Shown: in pieces, positions 32,258 through 41,881 of the stretch | How positions within the stretch are numbered: position 1 is the stretch's first letter | Layout of the letters: each line of letters begins with the position of its first letter | Source: Micromonospora violae | Lineage (GTDB): Bacteria > Actinomycetota > Actinomycetes > Mycobacteriales > Micromonosporaceae | Assembly (NCBI RefSeq): GCF_004217135.1 | Contig: NZ_SHKK01000001.1 | Span: forward strand, 3,906,001 to 3,970,000 | DNA length: 64,000 bases | Reading direction: 5' to 3' | Translations under genes and position numbers: made by a program | The notes under the pieces: generated by a model | What the model saw: the letters and a program-made list of their open reading frames with translations, nothing else | Told to the model about the DNA's origin: nothing | Databases searched by the model: none

Positions 32258-33688
32258 ACGAGGTTGGCGGCGGGCGGCTCGCAGGAGGCGTGCTCGCAGG
32301 AGGAGGGCCACGAGCAGGGCGGTCATGGCCAGGGCGCCGGGGGCCTTGGTGAAGCGGGCCAGGTTGGTGCCGTCGGGCAGGACGAGGAAGGCTGCCGCGG
32401 CGGCGGGCAGCACGAACCAGGTCGTACCGGTGCCGGTGAGCGCGAGCAGTGCCAGCGGCCAGGTCGCGTACCAGGGGTGGAAGACCGGGGACAGGACGAC
32501 GACGGCGACCAGCGCCAACGCCGCGCCGTGCAACGCCACCCGGGGCCGCTCGGGCGGGCGGACGTCGAACAGGTCGCGCAGCGTCCGCCACCAGAGCACC
32601 ACCAGCACTGCGACGAGCAGCACCAGCGCGACCGCCCGGAGCACCGGCACCGCCTGCGGGTCCCGGCCGATCAGCGCGCCGGCGTAGTCGACCACGAAGC
32701 CCACGGCGGTGGGTGGTGACGTCCACTGCTCCGAGTCGCCACTGTGGGCGAGCCCGCCCACCCAGCCGAACCCGAGCCCGGACACCGCCGAGGTGACCAG
32801 CAGCGCGGCGAGTGACCCGCCGACCAACCAGCCGCCGGCACGCAGCAACGCCGGCACGGTGTACCGGCCCGGCACCCCGGCCAGTACGGCGAACGGCACC
32901 ACCACCACGGCCGTGGCCTTCACTGTGACCGCCAGTCCGAGCAGCACCCCGGCCAGCAGCAACGCCGTCGGCCGGCCCGGTCGACGGACCACGACCAGCA
33001 ACCCACCCAGCAGCAGGCCCAGCATCACGGCGTCGTTGTGCGCGCCGGCCACCAGGTGCACGCCGACCAGCGGGCCGGCCAGCGCCAACCAGGCCGCCCG
33101 CCGGGCCGGCACCCCGGCCGCCCGCGCCAGAGGGGGCAGGCAGAACGCGGCCAGCAGCAGCCCGGCCACGGCGATCACCCGCAGCGCCACGATCGTGCCG
33201 GTGAGCCCACCACCGAGGCCGACGGCGAGGGCCGCGAGCAGGACGAAGACCGGCCCGTACGGCGTCGGGGTGTCCCGCCAGATCGGGGCCACCGTGTCCA
33301 CCCAGGGGCAGCCCGCCGCCGCCACCCCCACGGCGTACGGGTCGACGCCGTGCGCGTACGTCCAGCCCTGGCAGGCGTACGAGTAGACGTCCCGGCTGCC
33401 CAGCGGCGGCGCGACCAGCAGCGGTAGTGCCCACAGCCCGGCGGTGACGTACGCCCATCGGGTCGACGGCGCGCCCTCGCGCAGTGACCACCACGCCCCG
33501 ACCAGCAGTACGGTGCCGATCAGCCAGCAGGTCAGGGTGGCCGGGCCGTGCGGGGCTCGCCAGATCGACGCGGGTGTCGCGCCGAACGGGGCGTCGGGTA
33601 GCGCCCCGCCGAGGTACCCGGCCACGGCGAGCAGGACCGCGCCGGCCAGGCCGGCGTACCGGGAGAAACGCACGCCGGGAGCGGTCAC
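32255..33688 (-). CDS. MptB-like polyprenol-phosphomannose-dependent mannosyltransferase
   Basis: A 477-residue protein with 11-12 transmembrane helices. It carries the family motifs GSRDVYSYACQGW and WRDTPTPYGPVFVLL in outer loops and AHNDAVMLGLLLGGLL further on. These features match the actinobacterial MptA/MptB group of GT-C enzymes, which extend lipomannan-type mannan outside the membrane using polyprenyl-phosphomannose. GTG 33688 is chosen for its GGGAAGG site; a longer frame upstream overlaps the next gene. It is the second of two tandem paralogues (the other at 33703), 14 bp apart. Confidence 0.85.
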   Translation of the reverse strand: MTAPGVRFSRYAGLAGAVLLAVAGYLGGALPDAPFGATPASIWRAPHGPATLTCWLIGTVLLVGAWWSLREGAPSTRWAYVTAGLWALPLLVAPPLGSRDVYSYACQGWTYAHGVDPYAVGVAAAGCPWVDTVAPIWRDTPTPYGPVFVLLAALAVGLGGGLTGTIVALRVIAVAGLLLAAFCLPPLARAAGVPARRAAWLALAGPLVGVHLVAGAHNDAVMLGLLLGGLLVVVRRPGRPTALLLAGVLLGLAVTVKATAVVVVPFAVLAGVPGRYTVPALLRAGGWLVGGSLAALLVTSAVSGLGFGWVGGLAHSGDSEQWTSPPTAVGFVVDYAGALIGRDPQAVPVLRAVALVLLVAVLVVLWWRTLRDLFDVRPPERPRVALHGAALALVAVVVLSPVFHPWYATWPLALLALTGTGTTWFVLPAAAAAFLVLPDGTNLARFTKAPGALAMTALLVALLLRARLLRAARRQPR

Positions 33689-33702
33689 CGGCGCACCTTC
33701 CC

Positions 33703-35112
33703 TCAGTCGGCGGCGACCGGCTGACGGGCCGCCCGAGCCGACCGTACCAACCAGATGACCACCACGATCACCAACAGCGTCATCAGCGGCGCCCCGACCG
33801 TCTTGGTGTACCGGGGCAGCCCGGTGCCGTCGGGCAGTACCAGGAACGACGCGACCAGGGCGACCACGACGAACCATCTGGTCCGCTGGGCGGTGGCCGC
33901 GAGCACGAACAACGGCCAGGTCCAGTACCAGGGGTGTACGACGGGGGCGAGCGCGACGGTGAGGGCCAGCGCCAGGCCGGCGTAGTAGAGCGGGTCACGG
34001 GTGCGGGCGCGCCACCAGAGCCAGACGAGCAGGACGGCCAGGAGGACCACGGCGATCCCGCGGGTCGCCGGCAGCGCGTCGACGTGACCGCCGAACGGGG
34101 CCGCGAGGTACCCGATGGTCTGCCCGACGGCGGTCGGCGGTGATGTCCAGGCGATGGCGGCACCGCCCTGGGACAGCCCGCCGACCCAACCGAAGTCCAG
34201 CCCACCGGCGACGGTCACGGCGACCACGGCGGCGACCGCGCCACCGACCACCCACCCGCCGTCGCGGATCAGCGTACGGATCCGGTACGGCCCTGCGGTG
34301 GCGGCCAGCGCGGCGAACGGCACCACCACCACGGCGGTCACCTTGATCGAAACTGCGACTCCGAGGAGCAACCCGCCGACCAGCAGCATCGCGCGCCGGC
34401 CCCGGTGCGACGCCACCACGGCCAGCCCACCGACCAGCGCGGCGAGCATCAGCACGTCGTTGTGGGGGCCACCGATGAGATGCGCGGCGACCAGTGGGCA
34501 GCCCAGCGCCAGCCACACCGCCCGCTTCGCCGGCACACCGGCCCGACGGGCCAGCACCGGGAGGGCCCATGCGGTGAGGACCACGCCGAGCAGCGACAGC
34601 GCGCGGAACACCACGATGCTGGCGGTCAGCGAACCGGTGGCCTTCACCACGGCGCCCGCGATGAGCACGAACAGCGGCCCGTACGGCGCCGGGGTGTCGC
34701 GCCAGATGACCGAGACCGAGTCCAGCCAGGGGCACGGCAGCGCGGAGACGCCCTGCTCGTAGGGGCTGATGCCGCCGACGAAACTGGCGCCCTGGCAGGC
34801 GTACGCGTACACGTCCCGACTGCCGAAGGGCGGTGCGATCAGCAGCGGCAGCAACCAGAGCCCCACGGTGACCAGGGCCCACCGCGTCGAGGGTCCCCCG
34901 TCGCGCAGCGCCCACCAGGCGTACGCCATCAGGCCGGTGCCGACCACCCAGGCGGCGAGGATCAGCGGACCGTTGGGCCCCTGCCAGATGCTGACCGGGG
35001 TGCTGCGCAGGGGTCCGCTGGGGAACGCGCCGCCGAGGAACGCGGTGAGCGCGAGCAGCATCGAGCCGGCCAGGCCGGTCCAGCGCGCGAGGTGGGAAGG
35101 CACGCCGGACAT
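33703..35112 (-). CDS. MptB-like mannosyltransferase, paralogue
   Basis: A 469-residue paralogue of the downstream gene, with the same motifs (GSRDVYAYACQGASF, WRDTPAPYGPLFVLI, GGPHNDVLMLAALVGG) and the same helix pattern. The two probably arose by tandem duplication and have diverged to perhaps half identity, so they may add different mannose linkages or act at different steps. The ATG at 35112 lacks a strong ribosome site. The gene upstream (35151) is on the same strand with a 38-bp gap, so all three may be one operon. Confidence 0.85.
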   Translation of the reverse strand: MSGVPSHLARWTGLAGSMLLALTAFLGGAFPSGPLRSTPVSIWQGPNGPLILAAWVVGTGLMAYAWWALRDGGPSTRWALVTVGLWLLPLLIAPPFGSRDVYAYACQGASFVGGISPYEQGVSALPCPWLDSVSVIWRDTPAPYGPLFVLIAGAVVKATGSLTASIVVFRALSLLGVVLTAWALPVLARRAGVPAKRAVWLALGCPLVAAHLIGGPHNDVLMLAALVGGLAVVASHRGRRAMLLVGGLLLGVAVSIKVTAVVVVPFAALAATAGPYRIRTLIRDGGWVVGGAVAAVVAVTVAGGLDFGWVGGLSQGGAAIAWTSPPTAVGQTIGYLAAPFGGHVDALPATRGIAVVLLAVLLVWLWWRARTRDPLYYAGLALALTVALAPVVHPWYWTWPLFVLAATAQRTRWFVVVALVASFLVLPDGTGLPRYTKTVGAPLMTLLVIVVVIWLVRSARAARQPVAAD

Positions 35113-35150
35113 GCTGCCAGCACCCGGCTTCCGCGCTGACGGCAGCACCG

Positions 35151-36776
35151 TCAGCAGTGCCGCTGCGGACGCAGCCCGCTGGAGATCGAGTAGTTCCCGG
35201 CGGCGCGGACCCGCACCTCGGTCCACCCGTCCGCGCCTGGTCGCAGGCAGCCGTCCGGGCCGCTCAGCGAGAGCCAGCGCGACCAGCGCACCCGAACCGG
35301 CACGTCCCCGGGGGTGGCGGTCAGCCGGACCGCGCCGCGCTCGGCGGCGACGAGGTGACCCGGTGCACCGACCAGCGGGGTCGGATCGACCACGGCGTAC
35401 ATCCGCCAGGTCGGGTCCCGCCAGACCTCCCGCAGGTACGGCAGGCCGCCGCGGATCAGCGCCGCCTCGTCGCGGCCCCACCTGTCGGCCGGTGCGTCCG
35501 GGGCGAGCACCACGTAGGTCACCGCCTCGTGCCGCAACCACCGTTCGTACGTCTGGGCGCTCAGGCTGCCGTCGTAGAACAGCGCGTTGCGGTCGCTGTC
35601 GACCTGGCGTTCCCAACCCCGGGCCAGGGGCACGGTCGGCGGCAGGTACGCCGACTCCCAGTGGTCGCGCAGCGGCACCACCTCGACCCGCCCGGCCGGT
35701 TGCCGCCGGTCGAGTTCGGCGACGAGTGGTTGATAGAAACCCTCGGCGCTCTCCGGGGCCCCGGCCCGGGTCACGTCGCTCACCATCACCGGCGACTGCC
35801 ACCAGACGGTCGCCGCGAGCAGCCCGGCCAGCCACGGCCCCGGCATCGCGGCGTAACCGGCCAGCACGGGCAGTGCGAACAGCATCGGCAGTCGGAGCGC
35901 GTTGGACCCGATCGGGCTGGGCAGGTAGTACGCCCCGACCAGGAGCAGCACGGTCAGCGCCGCGCCGATGCGTAGCACCCGGCGGCGACGCGGCAGCACG
36001 ACCGCCACCAGCACTGCGAGCGCGACGTTGATGCGCATCGACTCGGCCGAGTACGGCTGGGTGCCGCCGTTGCCGAAGACGAACGCGATCGGGGCGAGGG
36101 TGACGGCGGGCGCCACCGCCAGGACGAACCCCTCGGCCAGTGGTCGCTCGGCTCGCCAACCACCGATCAGCGGGCGGCCCGGCCCGTCACCGGTACGCAG
36201 GGCGGCCAGCAGCAACGCCGCGCCAGCCAGCCCGGTGAACAGGCCGGCGACCGGGCTGGCCGCCGTGGCCAGGGCGGCGCAGCCGGCGGCGAGCGTCAAC
36301 CGGAGCCAGCGTGGTGGGTGTTCCGCGCTGACCGCGCAGAGCGCCAGCAGCCCGAACGCCAACCCGACCGCGAAGGTGATCCGACCGCTCGCCAGGTTGC
36401 CGACCAGCACCACCGCGCCGAGGACGCCGGCCAGCAGCGGCCGGCGGGCCCGATTGCGGGTGAACAGCCAACCCAGCGCTGCCGCGCCGACCACGGCGGC
36501 CACCGCCCCCAGCGGACGCACCCCGATCAGCGCGCCCAACCGGGCCGTGAAGAGGCTGTAGCCGTACTGGTTGACGCCGCCGTACCAGCCGAAGTCGACC
36601 GGCGCGGCCCCGTACCGCTCGGTGAACCCGGCGCGGGCCACCTGGGCGGCGAGGTCGGTGCCCATCGGCGGTGCGAGGAGGAAGGCGACGGCGAGCAGCA
36701 CCGCGACCCCGGTCGCCGCCGCCCAGCCGGTGCCCGCGAAGCGCCACCCGGTCGGGCGCGGCGACGCGTCAGGCAT
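35151..36776 (-). CDS. Large integral membrane protein, GT-C-like
   Basis: A 541-residue membrane protein with about nine to eleven hydrophobic helices (residues 15-350) and a soluble C-terminal domain of about 190 residues that should lie outside. The N-terminal helix is followed by a loop with GFTERYGAAPVDFGWYGG. It lies directly before the two mannosyltransferase genes on the same strand and overlaps the stop of glnE by 8 bp. A cell-envelope glycan role is inferred from the company only; no catalytic motif was recognised. Confidence 0.7.
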   Translation of the reverse strand: MPDASPRPTGWRFAGTGWAAATGVAVLLAVAFLLAPPMGTDLAAQVARAGFTERYGAAPVDFGWYGGVNQYGYSLFTARLGALIGVRPLGAVAAVVGAAALGWLFTRNRARRPLLAGVLGAVVLVGNLASGRITFAVGLAFGLLALCAVSAEHPPRWLRLTLAAGCAALATAASPVAGLFTGLAGAALLLAALRTGDGPGRPLIGGWRAERPLAEGFVLAVAPAVTLAPIAFVFGNGGTQPYSAESMRINVALAVLVAVVLPRRRRVLRIGAALTVLLLVGAYYLPSPIGSNALRLPMLFALPVLAGYAAMPGPWLAGLLAATVWWQSPVMVSDVTRAGAPESAEGFYQPLVAELDRRQPAGRVEVVPLRDHWESAYLPPTVPLARGWERQVDSDRNALFYDGSLSAQTYERWLRHEAVTYVVLAPDAPADRWGRDEAALIRGGLPYLREVWRDPTWRMYAVVDPTPLVGAPGHLVAAERGAVRLTATPGDVPVRVRWSRWLSLSGPDGCLRPGADGWTEVRVRAAGNYSISSGLRPQRHC

Positions 36777-39700
36777 CGAGGACCCGTTCGGCCGCGGCAC
36801 GGGAGCGACGGCCGGTGCGCAGGTACTCGTCGAGGAACTCCCCCGGGTCGTCGCGGCCGAGCAGCCGGACCACCCCGGCCAACTCCACCCCGTGCCGGGG
36901 CAGCTGGTCGCCGGCGCGACCCCGGACCAGCATCAACGCGTTGCGGACCTGCGCGGCCAGGGACCAGCCGGCGGCCATCTCCGCGGCGTCCGCCGGGTCG
37001 ATCAGGCCGGCCCGCTCGGCCGCCGCGAGGGCATCGAGGGTACGCGTGCCGCGCAGCTCCGGGATCGCCCCGGCGTGCCGCAGCTGGACGAGTTGCACCG
37101 CCCATTCCACGTCGGCGAGCCCACCGCGTCCCAGTTTGGTGTGGGTGGCCGGGTCGGCGCCCCGGGGCAGCCGCTCATTCTCCACCCGGGCCTTGATCCG
37201 CCGGATCTCGACGACCTGCTCGCGGGTCAACCCGTCGACCGGGTAGCGCACCGGCTCGATCATCGCCTCGAACTCGGCGCCCAGGTCGGCGTCACCGCAG
37301 ACGAACCGGGCGCGCAGCAGGGCCTGCGCCTCCCACACCCGCGACCAGCGGGCGTAGTACGCCGCGTACGCGGCGAGGCTGCGGACCAGCGGACCCTGGC
37401 GGCCTTCGGGCCGCAGGTCGGCGTCGACACCCAGCGGCGGGTCGGGGGCCGGTACGCCGAGCAGTCGGCGCAGCTCCTCGGCGATGGCGTGGGCGGCGGC
37501 GCTGGCGGCGCTCTCACTGCTGCCCGGCGGCGGGTCGTAGACGAAGAGCACGTCGGCGTCGGAGAGGTAGTTCGACTCGTACCCGCCGAGGCGGCCCATG
37601 CCGATCACCGCGAACCGCAGCCCTTCCGGCGCGGGCTGGCTGGCCTGGGCGGCCCGCAGCGCGGCGGCCAGGGTGGCGTCGGTGACGTCGGCGAGGGCCG
37701 TACCGACCGCGGTGATGTCGGACAGCCCGGGGGCCGGCCGGTTCGCGCCGTCCGGCCGGGTGGGGCTGGGCGCGAGCGCGCCCGCCCGGCAGAGCACGTC
37801 GGCGCAGGCCACCCGGACCAGTTCCCGACGTCGCAGCGCGCGCACCGCGCTGGTCGCCTCGACCGGGTCGGTGTGCCGGGCCGCCGCCGCCAGGAACCCC
37901 TCCCGCAGCACCTCGGGCGAGCGTGGGGCCAGCTCGTTCTCCTCGGCCAGCAGCCGCAGCGCCTCCGGGTCGCGGGCGAGCAGGTCGGCGACGTACCGGG
38001 ACAGGGCGAGGACCCGGGCCAGCCGACGGGCCACCGGGCCGCCGTCGCGCAGCAGCCGCAGATACCAGGGGGTGCTGCCCAGCTTGTCGGAGACCTTCCG
38101 GTAGTTGAGCAGACCCCGGTCCGGCTCCGGCGCGTCGGCGAACTCGCTGAGCAGCACCGGCAGCAACGTGCGCTGGATGGCCGCCGTACGACTCAGCCCG
38201 CCGGTGAGCGCCTGGAGGTGGCGCAACGCCCCGGCCGGGTCGGCGAAGCCGAGGATCTCCAGTCGGTTCCGGGCCGCCTCCGGGGTGAGGCGCAACCCGT
38301 CGGCCGGGACCCGGGCCACCGACTCCAACAGCGGCCGGTAGAGCAGTTTGGCGTGCAGTCGGCGTACCTCGGTGGCGTGGGTGACCCACTCGGCCCGGAA
38401 GCTCTCCACGGCGCTGCGCCCCGGCGCGGCCGTGAAATCCAACGCGGCGGCGAGCCAGCGCAGCGCGCCCGGCTCGGCGGGCACCGTGTGCGTCCGACGC
38501 AGGCCCTGAAGTTGCAGCCGGTGCTCGACGGTGCGCAGGAAGCGGTAGCCGCGCAGCAGGGCCTCACCGTCGGCGCGCCCGACGTAGCCGCCGGCGACGA
38601 GCGCACGCAGCGCCGGGATGGTGCCGGGCGGGCGCAGCGTCTCGTCGCCGCGACCGTGCACGAGTTGCAGCAACTGAACGGCGAACTCGATGTCGCGCAG
38701 CCCGCCGGGACCACGCTTGATCTCGCGCTCCAGCTCCTTCGGCGGGATGTGGTCGATGATCCGCCGGCGCATGGCGCGGACGTCCTCGACGGCCTCGGGC
38801 CGCTCGGCCGCCCGCCAGACCAGCGGCGCGAGCTGGTCGATCCACTCCTGGGCCAGCGGCAGGTCACCGGCGGCCGGGCGGGCCTTGAGCAGCGCCTGGA
38901 ACTCCCAGGTGCGCGCCCACCGCCGGTAGTAGGCCAGGTGGCTGGCGAGGGTCCGCACCAGCGGGCCCCGGCTCCCCTCGGGGCGCAGCGCGGCGTCCAC
39001 CGGCCAGGCCACCAGCCCGCAGATGTGGATCAGTCGGGTCGCCACCAGGGTCGCCGCGGGCAGGTCGTCGTCCTCGGCGGCGACGAAGATGACGTCCACG
39101 TCGGAGACGTAGTTCAGCTCGCCGCCACCGCACTTGCCCATCGCCACGACCGCCAGCCGGGGCCGCCCGGTCCCCTCCGCCAACTCGCCGACCGCGATCT
39201 CGTACGCCGCGGACAGCGTCGCGTCGGCCAGCGCCGAGAGCGCGGCCATGGTCTGCTCCAGGCCGCGCCCACCGGTCAGGTCGGCCGCCGCGATCCGCAA
39301 CAACGCCAACCGGTACGCGGTCCGCAGCGCCGCCACCGGGTTGCCGCCGTCGGTCGGCTCCAGCCGCCCCTCGGCGTTCGGGGCGACCCCGTCCGGGGCG
39401 GTCCGCAGCGCCCGGTAGTGCTCGGGGTGGGCCACCAGATGATCGCCGAGCGCCGCCGACGCGCCGAGCACCGCGATCAGCCGCCGCCGCAGCCCGGGGT
39501 CGGTGTGCAATTCCGCGAGCAGCGGCGATCCGGCGCTGCCGTCGGTGTCGCGGTCGCTGGCGCTGCCGTTGGTGGTCCGGCTGTCGGCTTCCACGATGCG
39601 GTGCAACTGGCGTAGCGCCAGGTCCGGGTCGGCGGCCCGGGACAGCGCGGCCAGCAGCTCCGCGGCGACCTCGTCGACCGGTTCCTGCTCGACCGGCTGC

Positions 39701-39816
39701 CACAGCCGCAGCCCCTCCGGGCCGAGCAGGTCCGCGGCGCGCGCGCCGCCGTCGCCTTCGGCGACGCCGAAGCCGTACCGGGCGAGCCGCCCCGGTGCCC
39801 TGGCCGGCCGGCTCAT
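36769..39816 (-). CDS. glnE: Glutamine synthetase adenylyltransferase/deadenylyltransferase GlnE
   Basis: GlnE adds or removes AMP on the conserved Tyr of GSI-beta, switching activity with nitrogen state. The 1015-residue protein has two nucleotidyltransferase domains, each with a G-G/S-D-x-D type motif: AMGKCGGGELNYVSDVDV in the N-terminal half and GMGRLGGYESNYLSDADV in the C-terminal half. The domains are joined by long helical regions. The target enzyme is encoded at 15085, whose adenylylation Tyr is intact. The ATG at 39816 shares one base with the TGA of the upstream amidotransferase gene, so the two are translationally coupled. Confidence 0.96.
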   Translation of the reverse strand: MSRPARAPGRLARYGFGVAEGDGGARAADLLGPEGLRLWQPVEQEPVDEVAAELLAALSRAADPDLALRQLHRIVEADSRTTNGSASDRDTDGSAGSPLLAELHTDPGLRRRLIAVLGASAALGDHLVAHPEHYRALRTAPDGVAPNAEGRLEPTDGGNPVAALRTAYRLALLRIAAADLTGGRGLEQTMAALSALADATLSAAYEIAVGELAEGTGRPRLAVVAMGKCGGGELNYVSDVDVIFVAAEDDDLPAATLVATRLIHICGLVAWPVDAALRPEGSRGPLVRTLASHLAYYRRWARTWEFQALLKARPAAGDLPLAQEWIDQLAPLVWRAAERPEAVEDVRAMRRRIIDHIPPKELEREIKRGPGGLRDIEFAVQLLQLVHGRGDETLRPPGTIPALRALVAGGYVGRADGEALLRGYRFLRTVEHRLQLQGLRRTHTVPAEPGALRWLAAALDFTAAPGRSAVESFRAEWVTHATEVRRLHAKLLYRPLLESVARVPADGLRLTPEAARNRLEILGFADPAGALRHLQALTGGLSRTAAIQRTLLPVLLSEFADAPEPDRGLLNYRKVSDKLGSTPWYLRLLRDGGPVARRLARVLALSRYVADLLARDPEALRLLAEENELAPRSPEVLREGFLAAAARHTDPVEATSAVRALRRRELVRVACADVLCRAGALAPSPTRPDGANRPAPGLSDITAVGTALADVTDATLAAALRAAQASQPAPEGLRFAVIGMGRLGGYESNYLSDADVLFVYDPPPGSSESAASAAAHAIAEELRRLLGVPAPDPPLGVDADLRPEGRQGPLVRSLAAYAAYYARWSRVWEAQALLRARFVCGDADLGAEFEAMIEPVRYPVDGLTREQVVEIRRIKARVENERLPRGADPATHTKLGRGGLADVEWAVQLVQLRHAGAIPELRGTRTLDALAAAERAGLIDPADAAEMAAGWSLAAQVRNALMLVRGRAGDQLPRHGVELAGVVRLLGRDDPGEFLDEYLRTGRRSRAAAERVLDA

Positions 39817-40583
39817 CAGTGCCCGAGCAGCGGCAGGCCGCGCCGCGTCGTGCTGTCGTCCAACTCGCCGAGGGCCAGCGCGGCGAACCGTGCGGCGAAC
39901 GGTTGCCAGACCTCCTCGACGTCGGCCAGCACCGACGCGCAGGCCGCGACCACCAGCTCCGGGTCGTAGCCCAGCTCGGCGAGCTGGGTCGAGTCGGTGG
40001 CCCAGTCGGCGATCATCGCGGCGTCGCACTCGATGTGGAACTGCAACCCCCAGGCCCGGTCACCCAGGCGGAACGCCTGATGCGGGTAGCGGGTGGACGC
40101 CGCCAGCAGGGTCGCGCCCCGGGGCAGCTCGGTGATCTCGTCGGAGTGCCACTGGAGCACGTCCGGGATCAACGGCACGTACCGGAACAACGGGTCGCCC
40201 TCGGCGGCGTCGCGTCGACCGACCACGCCGGGGCCGATCTCCGGGCCGGACGGGCTGCGCTCCACCAACCCGGCGTGCGCGGTGGCGAGCAGTTGCGCGC
40301 CCAGGCAGACCGCCAGGGTCGGCACCCGGTACCGGACCGCCTTGCGCAGCAGGCCCTCCACCGCCGGGAACCAGGGCGCGCCGGGCGAGCCGTCCGACAA
40401 CGGGTACGCCTGCTGCTCGCCGCCGAGCACCACCAGCGCCGCGTACCCCTCCAGGTCGGCGGGGAGTTCGTCGCCGGCGTGCGGGCGCACCACCCACAGC
40501 TCCAGCCCAGCCTCGGTCAGCCACTCGCCCAGCCGGCGCGCGTCGTCCGTCGGGTCGTTCTCGATCACCAGCGCGGTTGCCAC
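39816..40583 (-). CDS. Class I glutamine amidotransferase-like protein
   Basis: A 255-residue protein with the catalytic triad of class I glutamine amidotransferases: nucleophile Cys93 (LAVCLGAQLLA), His183 and Glu185 (GLQFHIECD). It hydrolyses glutamine or a gamma-glutamyl substrate, either as a GMP-synthase-like amidotransferase or as a gamma-glutamyl-polyamine hydrolase (PuuD-like). The partner synthetase domain is absent, favouring a stand-alone hydrolase. It is translationally coupled to glnE (1-bp overlap), which suggests a nitrogen-related role. Confidence 0.85.
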   Translation of the reverse strand: MATALVIENDPTDDARRLGEWLTEAGLELWVVRPHAGDELPADLEGYAALVVLGGEQQAYPLSDGSPGAPWFPAVEGLLRKAVRYRVPTLAVCLGAQLLATAHAGLVERSPSGPEIGPGVVGRRDAAEGDPLFRYVPLIPDVLQWHSDEITELPRGATLLAASTRYPHQAFRLGDRAWGLQFHIECDAAMIADWATDSTQLAELGYDPELVVAACASVLADVEEVWQPFAARFAALALGELDDSTTRRGLPLLGH

Positions 40584-40719
40584 CCGTCGAGGCTAGCCGG
40601 TACGCCGCGCCACGCCACGCCCCGGCACGGGCCGCGCGCACGCCGGTGCCGCTGATCTCGACGAATCCCCCGATCTGCACCGCCGGTCCCCGTGCCGGAG
40701 CCTGCCGCCGCCCGCGCCG

Positions 40720-40757
40720 GGGTCCCGGCCGTGCGGGGGTCCCGGCCGTGCGGGGTC
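40720..40757. repeat. Short tandem repeat upstream of LD-carboxypeptidase
   Basis: Two copies of an about 18-bp GGGGTCCCGGCCGTGCGG unit lie just before the promoter; likely insignificant. Confidence 0.6.
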
Positions 40758-40759
40758 GT

Positions 40760-40765
40760 TAGGCT
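40760..40765 (+). promoter_or_regulatory. -10 box of LD-carboxypeptidase gene (leaderless)
   Basis: TAGGCT ends 8 nt before GTG 40774. Confidence 0.4.
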
Positions 40766-40773
40766 CTGCGGTT

Positions 40774-41709
40774 GTGATCAGCGAGGACACCACTGTCGTC
40801 CGCCCGCCCGTGCTGCGCCCGGGTGACACGGTGCTGTTGGTGTCACCGTCCGGGCCGACCTCGCCGGAGCGGGTGGCCCGGGGCATGGAGTTGCTCACTG
40901 GTTGGGGCCTGCGCCCGGTGCCGGCGCCGAACGCGTACGCCCGCCACGGCTACCTCGCCGGCACCGACGACCTGCGCGCCGCCGACCTGAACGCCGCCTT
41001 CGCCGACCCGGCGATCCGCGGGGTGATCTGCACCCGTGGTGGCTACGGCGCCCAACGGATCGTGGACGCCATCGACATGGCCGCCGTGCGCCGTGACCCG
41101 AAGGTGGTGGCCGGATTCTCGGACATCACCGCCTTGCAGTTCGCACTCTGGCGGGGTGCCCGCCTGGCCGGGGTGCACGGCCCGGGGGCGGCCTGGCGCG
41201 ACGAGCGGACACCGCTGCGCTCCGCCGAATCCCTCCACGCGGCGCTGATGACGACCGAACCGGTGTCGATCACCGCGGTCCCCACCGAGGAGACCTTCGG
41301 GGTACGCGTCCCCGGCCGCGCCACCGGCACCCTGCTCGGCGGCAACCTGTGCATGATCGCCGCGTCGATCGGCACACCGGACCTGCCCGACCTCACCGGC
41401 GCGGTGCTGTTGATCGAGGACGTGCAGGAGCCCCCGTACAAGGTCGACCGGATGCTCACCCACCTGCGTCGGGCCGGCGCGCTGGACGGACTGGCCGGGG
41501 TGGCGGTCGGTCAGTTCACCGACTGCGGCGACGGCTGGGACACCACGATCGTCGACGTCCTCACCGAACGCCTCGGCGACCTGGGCGTACCGGTCCTCGG
41601 CGGCCTCCCGATCGGCCACGGCCCCAACCAACTGACCATCCCGGTCGGCACGACAACCACCCTCGACACCATCACCGCAACCCTCACCACACTTCCCGCA
41701 GTCCGATAA
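40774..41709 (+). CDS. Peptidase S66 (LD-carboxypeptidase)
   Basis: A 311-residue serine peptidase of family S66, which removes the terminal D-Ala from tetrapeptides during peptidoglycan recycling, or cleaves related peptides (MccF-like resistance). The triad is visible: Ser116 in VVAGFSDITAL, Glu215 in VLLIEDVQE and His282 in LPIGHGPNQLTIP. The N-terminal region contains SPSGP and the end is the usual beta-rich domain. No signal peptide is seen, so it acts in the cytoplasm. Which of the two roles applies cannot be told from sequence alone. Confidence 0.92.
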   Translation: MISEDTTVVRPPVLRPGDTVLLVSPSGPTSPERVARGMELLTGWGLRPVPAPNAYARHGYLAGTDDLRAADLNAAFADPAIRGVICTRGGYGAQRIVDAIDMAAVRRDPKVVAGFSDITALQFALWRGARLAGVHGPGAAWRDERTPLRSAESLHAALMTTEPVSITAVPTEETFGVRVPGRATGTLLGGNLCMIAASIGTPDLPDLTGAVLLIEDVQEPPYKVDRMLTHLRRAGALDGLAGVAVGQFTDCGDGWDTTIVDVLTERLGDLGVPVLGGLPIGHGPNQLTIPVGTTTTLDTITATLTTLPAVR

Positions 41710-41755
41710 CCCCTCCCAACCCCTTCCCCTGCTCCCGCCCCCTCCCCCCGCCCGG

Positions 41756-41811
41756 TGATCAAGAGGTTTGCGTCAGGTCTGGGGCGGATCCTGACGCAAA
41801 CCTCTTGATCA
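41756..41811. repeat. Palindromic element between convergent genes
   Basis: Perfect 22-nt arms (41756-41777 and 41790-41811), starting TGATCAAGAGGTTTGCG, with a 12-nt loop. Related to the elements at 14218 and 32200; probably a bidirectional terminator. Confidence 0.85.
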
Positions 41812-41815
41812 ACCA

Positions 41816-41879
41816 GGGGTGGGGTGGGGGTGGGGGTGGGGGTGGGGGTGGGGTGGGGGTGGGGGTGGGGGTGGGGGCC
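41816..41879. repeat. G-tract array (GGGGGT)n
   Basis: About ten GGGGT or GGGGGT units on the plus strand directly after the palindrome at 41756-41811; a potential G-quadruplex. Confidence 0.9.
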
Positions 41880-41881
41880 GG

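Noticed and set aside
33703..36159. Extended 818-codon frame of the upstream mannosyltransferase
   Set aside because: The first 350 residues overlap the membrane protein at 35151 in another frame and are low-complexity Arg/Gly sequence.
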